Source: Candidatus Omnitrophota bacterium (GTDB taxonomy: Bacteria; Omnitrophota; Gorgyraeia; Zapsychrales; Zapsychraceae). Taken from it: a stretch of DNA of 5,452 bases. The stretch covers positions 1-5,452 of the forward strand of contig JAGYNW010000152.1 in NCBI GenBank assembly GCA_018399915.1, given 5' to 3'. This document shows positions 5,429 through 5,452 of this stretch, piece after piece. The number at the start of each line of letters is the position of its first letter. The stretch's first letter is position 1. The notes under the pieces are model-generated. The model was not told the origin of the DNA. It was given only the letters and a program-made list of their open reading frames with translations, and did not search any database. Position numbers and translations under genes: made by a program.

Positions 5429-5452
5429 TGGTGGGCAGGGCAGGATTCGAAC
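5429..5452 (-). tRNA. 3' end of a tRNA cut by the window edge, possibly tRNA-Tyr
   Basis: On the minus strand the last 24 bases read as the T loop TTCGAAT preceded by G, the 3' strand of the T stem CCTGC, the 3' acceptor strand CCTGCCC, discriminator A and an encoded CCA. The 5' arms and the anticodon lie outside the window, so the identity cannot be read. The order [tRNA]-tRNA-Gly(TCC) resembles the Tyr-Gly-Thr cluster upstream of tuf in many bacteria, and TTCGAAT is common in tRNA-Tyr, so tRNA-Tyr is a reasonable guess. However, no tRNA-Thr or tuf follows here. Confidence 0.8.

Noticed and set aside
1..5452. CRISPR array, insertion sequence or prophage
   Set aside because: No regularly spaced repeats, transposase or integrase frames, or long terminal repeats were seen anywhere in the window.

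Overview
The window is a stretch of bacterial chromosome in which every supportable gene lies on the minus strand, so transcription runs right to left. Genes have Shine-Dalgarno sites, GpsA and a tRNA cluster are ordinary housekeeping functions, and there is no trace of phage or transposon. The left-hand gene set (Fur-family regulator, DUF5320 Gly/Arg-rich protein, and the first codons of an apparent NifX/MTH1175-like protein) is typical of anaerobic bacteria and some archaea. Together with a DUF6798-like membrane protein it suggests an uncultured Gram-negative anaerobe, for example an Omnitrophota- or Nitrospirota-like lineage. That placement is inference and weak.

Reading in the direction of transcription: at the right edge (5429-5452) is the 3' end of a tRNA, followed by a complete tRNA-Gly(TCC) (5251-5321). 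Next come a family 2 glycosyltransferase (4413-5120), a large polytopic membrane protein of GT-C/DUF6798 type (2421-4310) and gpsA (1349-2356), the sn-glycerol-3-phosphate dehydrogenase of phospholipid synthesis. These three are co-directional with gaps of about 102 and 64 bases. The GT2 could supply a lipid-linked sugar for the membrane protein to transfer, making this an envelope-glycan and lipid block.

After a 187-base non-coding stretch (1162-1348) a second, AT-richer block begins. A Fur-family metalloregulator (682-1161) is preceded by a near-perfect Fur box with a perfect TTGACA upstream. A second, related Fur-like box lies between it and a tandem DUF5320 protein (141-629). That protein carries two copies of the family's N-terminal motif, and the second copy has its own strong ribosome binding site, so two products are likely. 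A 15-bp perfect inverted repeat (72-131) follows. At the very left edge a strong ribosome binding site and the codons MKICITSQG begin what looks like a dinitrogenase iron-molybdenum cofactor (NifX/NafY/MTH1175-like) protein. A weaker third Fur-like site lies just upstream of it. The most interesting hypothesis is a metal-responsive module in which one Fur-family protein controls itself, the tandem DUF5320 protein and perhaps the NifX-like protein through repeated operators.

No intergenic gap exceeds 300 bases. Apart from the listed sites, 1232-1348 holds only AT-rich DNA with short palindromes (such as TAAATCGATTTA at 1287-1298), and no convincing gpsA terminator is visible.
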